DNA of 6,983 nt from Pseudomonadota bacterium (GTDB lineage: Bacteria > Myxococcota > UBA9042 > PHBI01): NCBI GenBank assembly GCA_005772945.1, contig SXIE01000076.1, forward strand, positions 1-6,983, given 5' to 3'. Numbering within the stretch: position 1 is the stretch's first letter; each line of letters opens with the position of its first letter. A program made the translations under genes and the position numbers. Under the pieces are notes generated by a model. It did no database searches. It was not told the DNA's origin and saw only the letters and a program-made list of their open reading frames with translations. Below are positions 6,106-6,983 of the stretch, in pieces.

Positions 6106-6807
6106 GTGACGCCAGACGACCCAGAACCCGTGCCGGACGCGCGCCCCTGGTGCCCGCGCTGCCGGCGTGCGCTCGCGATGTGCTGGTGTGGCCACCTCCG
6201 GCCCTTCCGATCGGAGGTCCTCTTCGCCATCCTCATGCACCCGAAGGAATCGCGGGTCGCGATCGGCACCGGCCGCATGGCCCACCGCTCGCTCATCGGC
6301 TCGCACCTCTTCGTCGGCGAGCGCTTCGAGGGCGACCCGCGCCTCACGGCCCTGCTCGCCGATCCGACCCTGGCCCCGTGCATCCTCTTCCCAACGCCGC
6401 GCGCCGTCGATCTCGCGCGCGCAACGCCCGAAGCCCTGCGCGCCGTCTTCCCGAGCGGTCGGCGGCCGCTCGTCATCCTCGTCGACGGCACCTGGACGAC
6501 CGCCAAGAAGCTGCTGAATCGCGCGCCGTCGCTCGGCGCGCTCCCTGCCATTCGCTTCACGCCCGGCGCGCCCTCGCGTTACGATCGGCTGCGCAAAGAG
6601 CCACGCGCCGAGTGCTGCTCGAGCATCGAGTCGGTGTACTGGGTGCTCGCGTACCTCACGGCGCTCGGCTTCGCGCCGCCGCCGCCCGCCTCGGCGCACG
6701 ACCATCTGCTCACGCTGCTCGACGTCACCGTCGCGGCCCAGCTCGCGTTCGAGCCGCCCGAGCACCGGGCCGCCGCGCGTGGCGAGCGGGCCGCGCGAGA
6801 AACGTGA
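6106..6807 (+). CDS. tapT: DTW-domain protein, probable tRNA-uridine aminocarboxypropyltransferase
   Basis: 233 aa from a GTG start. DTW-domain enzymes such as E. coli TapT (YfiP) transfer the 3-amino-3-carboxypropyl group of S-adenosylmethionine to uridine in tRNA (acp3U, position 47 in E. coli). Seen: a Cys cluster Cys16, Cys19, Cys26 and Cys28 (C-x2-C-x6-C-x-C, probable zinc site), MHPKES (44-49), the family signature VDGTW (126-130) followed by TTAKKLL, YDRLRKEP (159-166) and CSSIES (171-176), which replaces the usual STxE. Length and motif order are normal for the family. The last ~17 residues are a charged Ala/Arg/Glu tail. The exact modified nucleotide cannot be told from sequence. There is no clear ribosome site before the GTG. 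The gene diverges from arginase and converges on tRNA-Leu. Confidence 0.88.
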   Translation: MTPDDPEPVPDARPWCPRCRRALAMCWCGHLRPFRSEVLFAILMHPKESRVAIGTGRMAHRSLIGSHLFVGERFEGDPRLTALLADPTLAPCILFPTPRAVDLARATPEALRAVFPSGRRPLVILVDGTWTTAKKLLNRAPSLGALPAIRFTPGAPSRYDRLRKEPRAECCSSIESVYWVLAYLTALGFAPPPPASAHDHLLTLLDVTVAAQLAFEPPEHRAAARGERAARET

Positions 6808-6861
6808 TCGACGTTCACATTCCCGCCTGGACCGCGCCCCTCACGACCGAGCCCGGCCACG

Positions 6862-6885
6862 AAAAAGCCCACCTCGCGGTGGGCT
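6862..6885 (-). terminator. Intrinsic terminator of tRNA-Leu
   Basis: On the minus strand a perfect 8-bp stem AGCCCACC / GGTGGGCT encloses a GCGA tetraloop (GNRA type) and is followed by TTTT. It begins 8 bases after the 3' end of tRNA-Leu. On the plus strand no T-run follows the stem, so it should not terminate the DTW gene. The remaining gap to the DTW stop (6808-6861) shows nothing else. Confidence 0.88.
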
Positions 6886-6893
6886 CGTGTTCA

Positions 6894-6977
6894 TGCGCGG
6901 GAGGGGACTTGAACCCCTAAGCCCTTGCGGGCACTAGCACCTCAAACTAGCGCGTCTACCACTTCCGCCACCCGCGC
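6894..6977 (-). tRNA. tRNA-Leu (anticodon GAG)
   Basis: 84 nt cloverleaf on the minus strand: acceptor stem GCGCGGG/CCCGCGC, D-arm GCG/CGC, anticodon stem CTAGT/GCTAG (one T-G pair) with loop TTGAGGT giving anticodon GAG (bases 6941-6943), a long class II variable arm with stem CCC/GGG and GCAA loop, and T-arm AGGGG-TTCAAGT-CCCCT. The discriminator is A, as expected for leucine. CCA is not encoded. It reads CUC and CUU codons; CUC is abundant in these genes. Its promoter lies beyond the window, and a terminator follows directly. Confidence 0.97.
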
Positions 6978-6983
6978 GTCGGG

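Noticed and set aside
5964..6920. 318-codon plus-strand frame overlapping the DTW gene
   Set aside because: Arg/Ala/Pro-rich out-of-frame reading of the DTW gene that runs into the tRNA; the motif-bearing frame is 6106-6807.

Overview
The window is a GC-rich (roughly 70% by eye), densely coding stretch of bacterial chromosome. Several exported proteins carry lipoprotein-like N-termini and acidic or Ser/Thr/Ala-rich linkers. A Kazal module sits beside a Cys-rich segment of a type common in Myxococcota-like bacteria. This suggests a myxobacterium or a relative; the assignment is an inference from style, not from a marker gene.

Layout: (1) 1-1092 (+) is the 3' part of a secreted alpha/beta hydrolase that enters from outside the window. 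(2) Converging on it is a minus-strand run read right to left: a GT2 glycosyltransferase (3483-4265), a ComEC-like metallo-beta-lactamase-fold lipoprotein (2188-3483) whose start overlaps the glycosyltransferase stop by one base, and, after a 104-bp gap, a Kazal-domain lipoprotein (1109-2083). (3) A divergent intergenic region of about 315 bp separates the glycosyltransferase from a single-domain response regulator (4581-4973, +), whose GTG start lies 7 bp after a possible -10 box. (4) Arginase (5008-5949, -) converges on the response regulator and is preceded by a triple 7-bp tandem repeat. (5) A DTW-domain tRNA aminocarboxypropyltransferase (6106-6807, +) diverges from arginase. (6) tRNA-Leu(GAG) lies on the minus strand at the right edge, with a clean intrinsic terminator.

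The genes do not form one obvious pathway. The minus-strand run and the hydrolase look like envelope or extracellular functions: polyprenyl-linked sugar transfer, a surface metallohydrolase, a protease inhibitor and a surface hydrolase. Arginase, the tRNA-modifying enzyme and tRNA-Leu are housekeeping functions. I found no CRISPR array, transposase, phage gene, toxin-antitoxin pair or recognisable defence system. The points most worth a second look are the internally duplicated domain of the Kazal protein, the coupled glycosyltransferase/lipoprotein pair, the aspartate-rich loops in the MBL protein, the possible leaderless response regulator mRNA, and the tandem repeat ahead of arginase.
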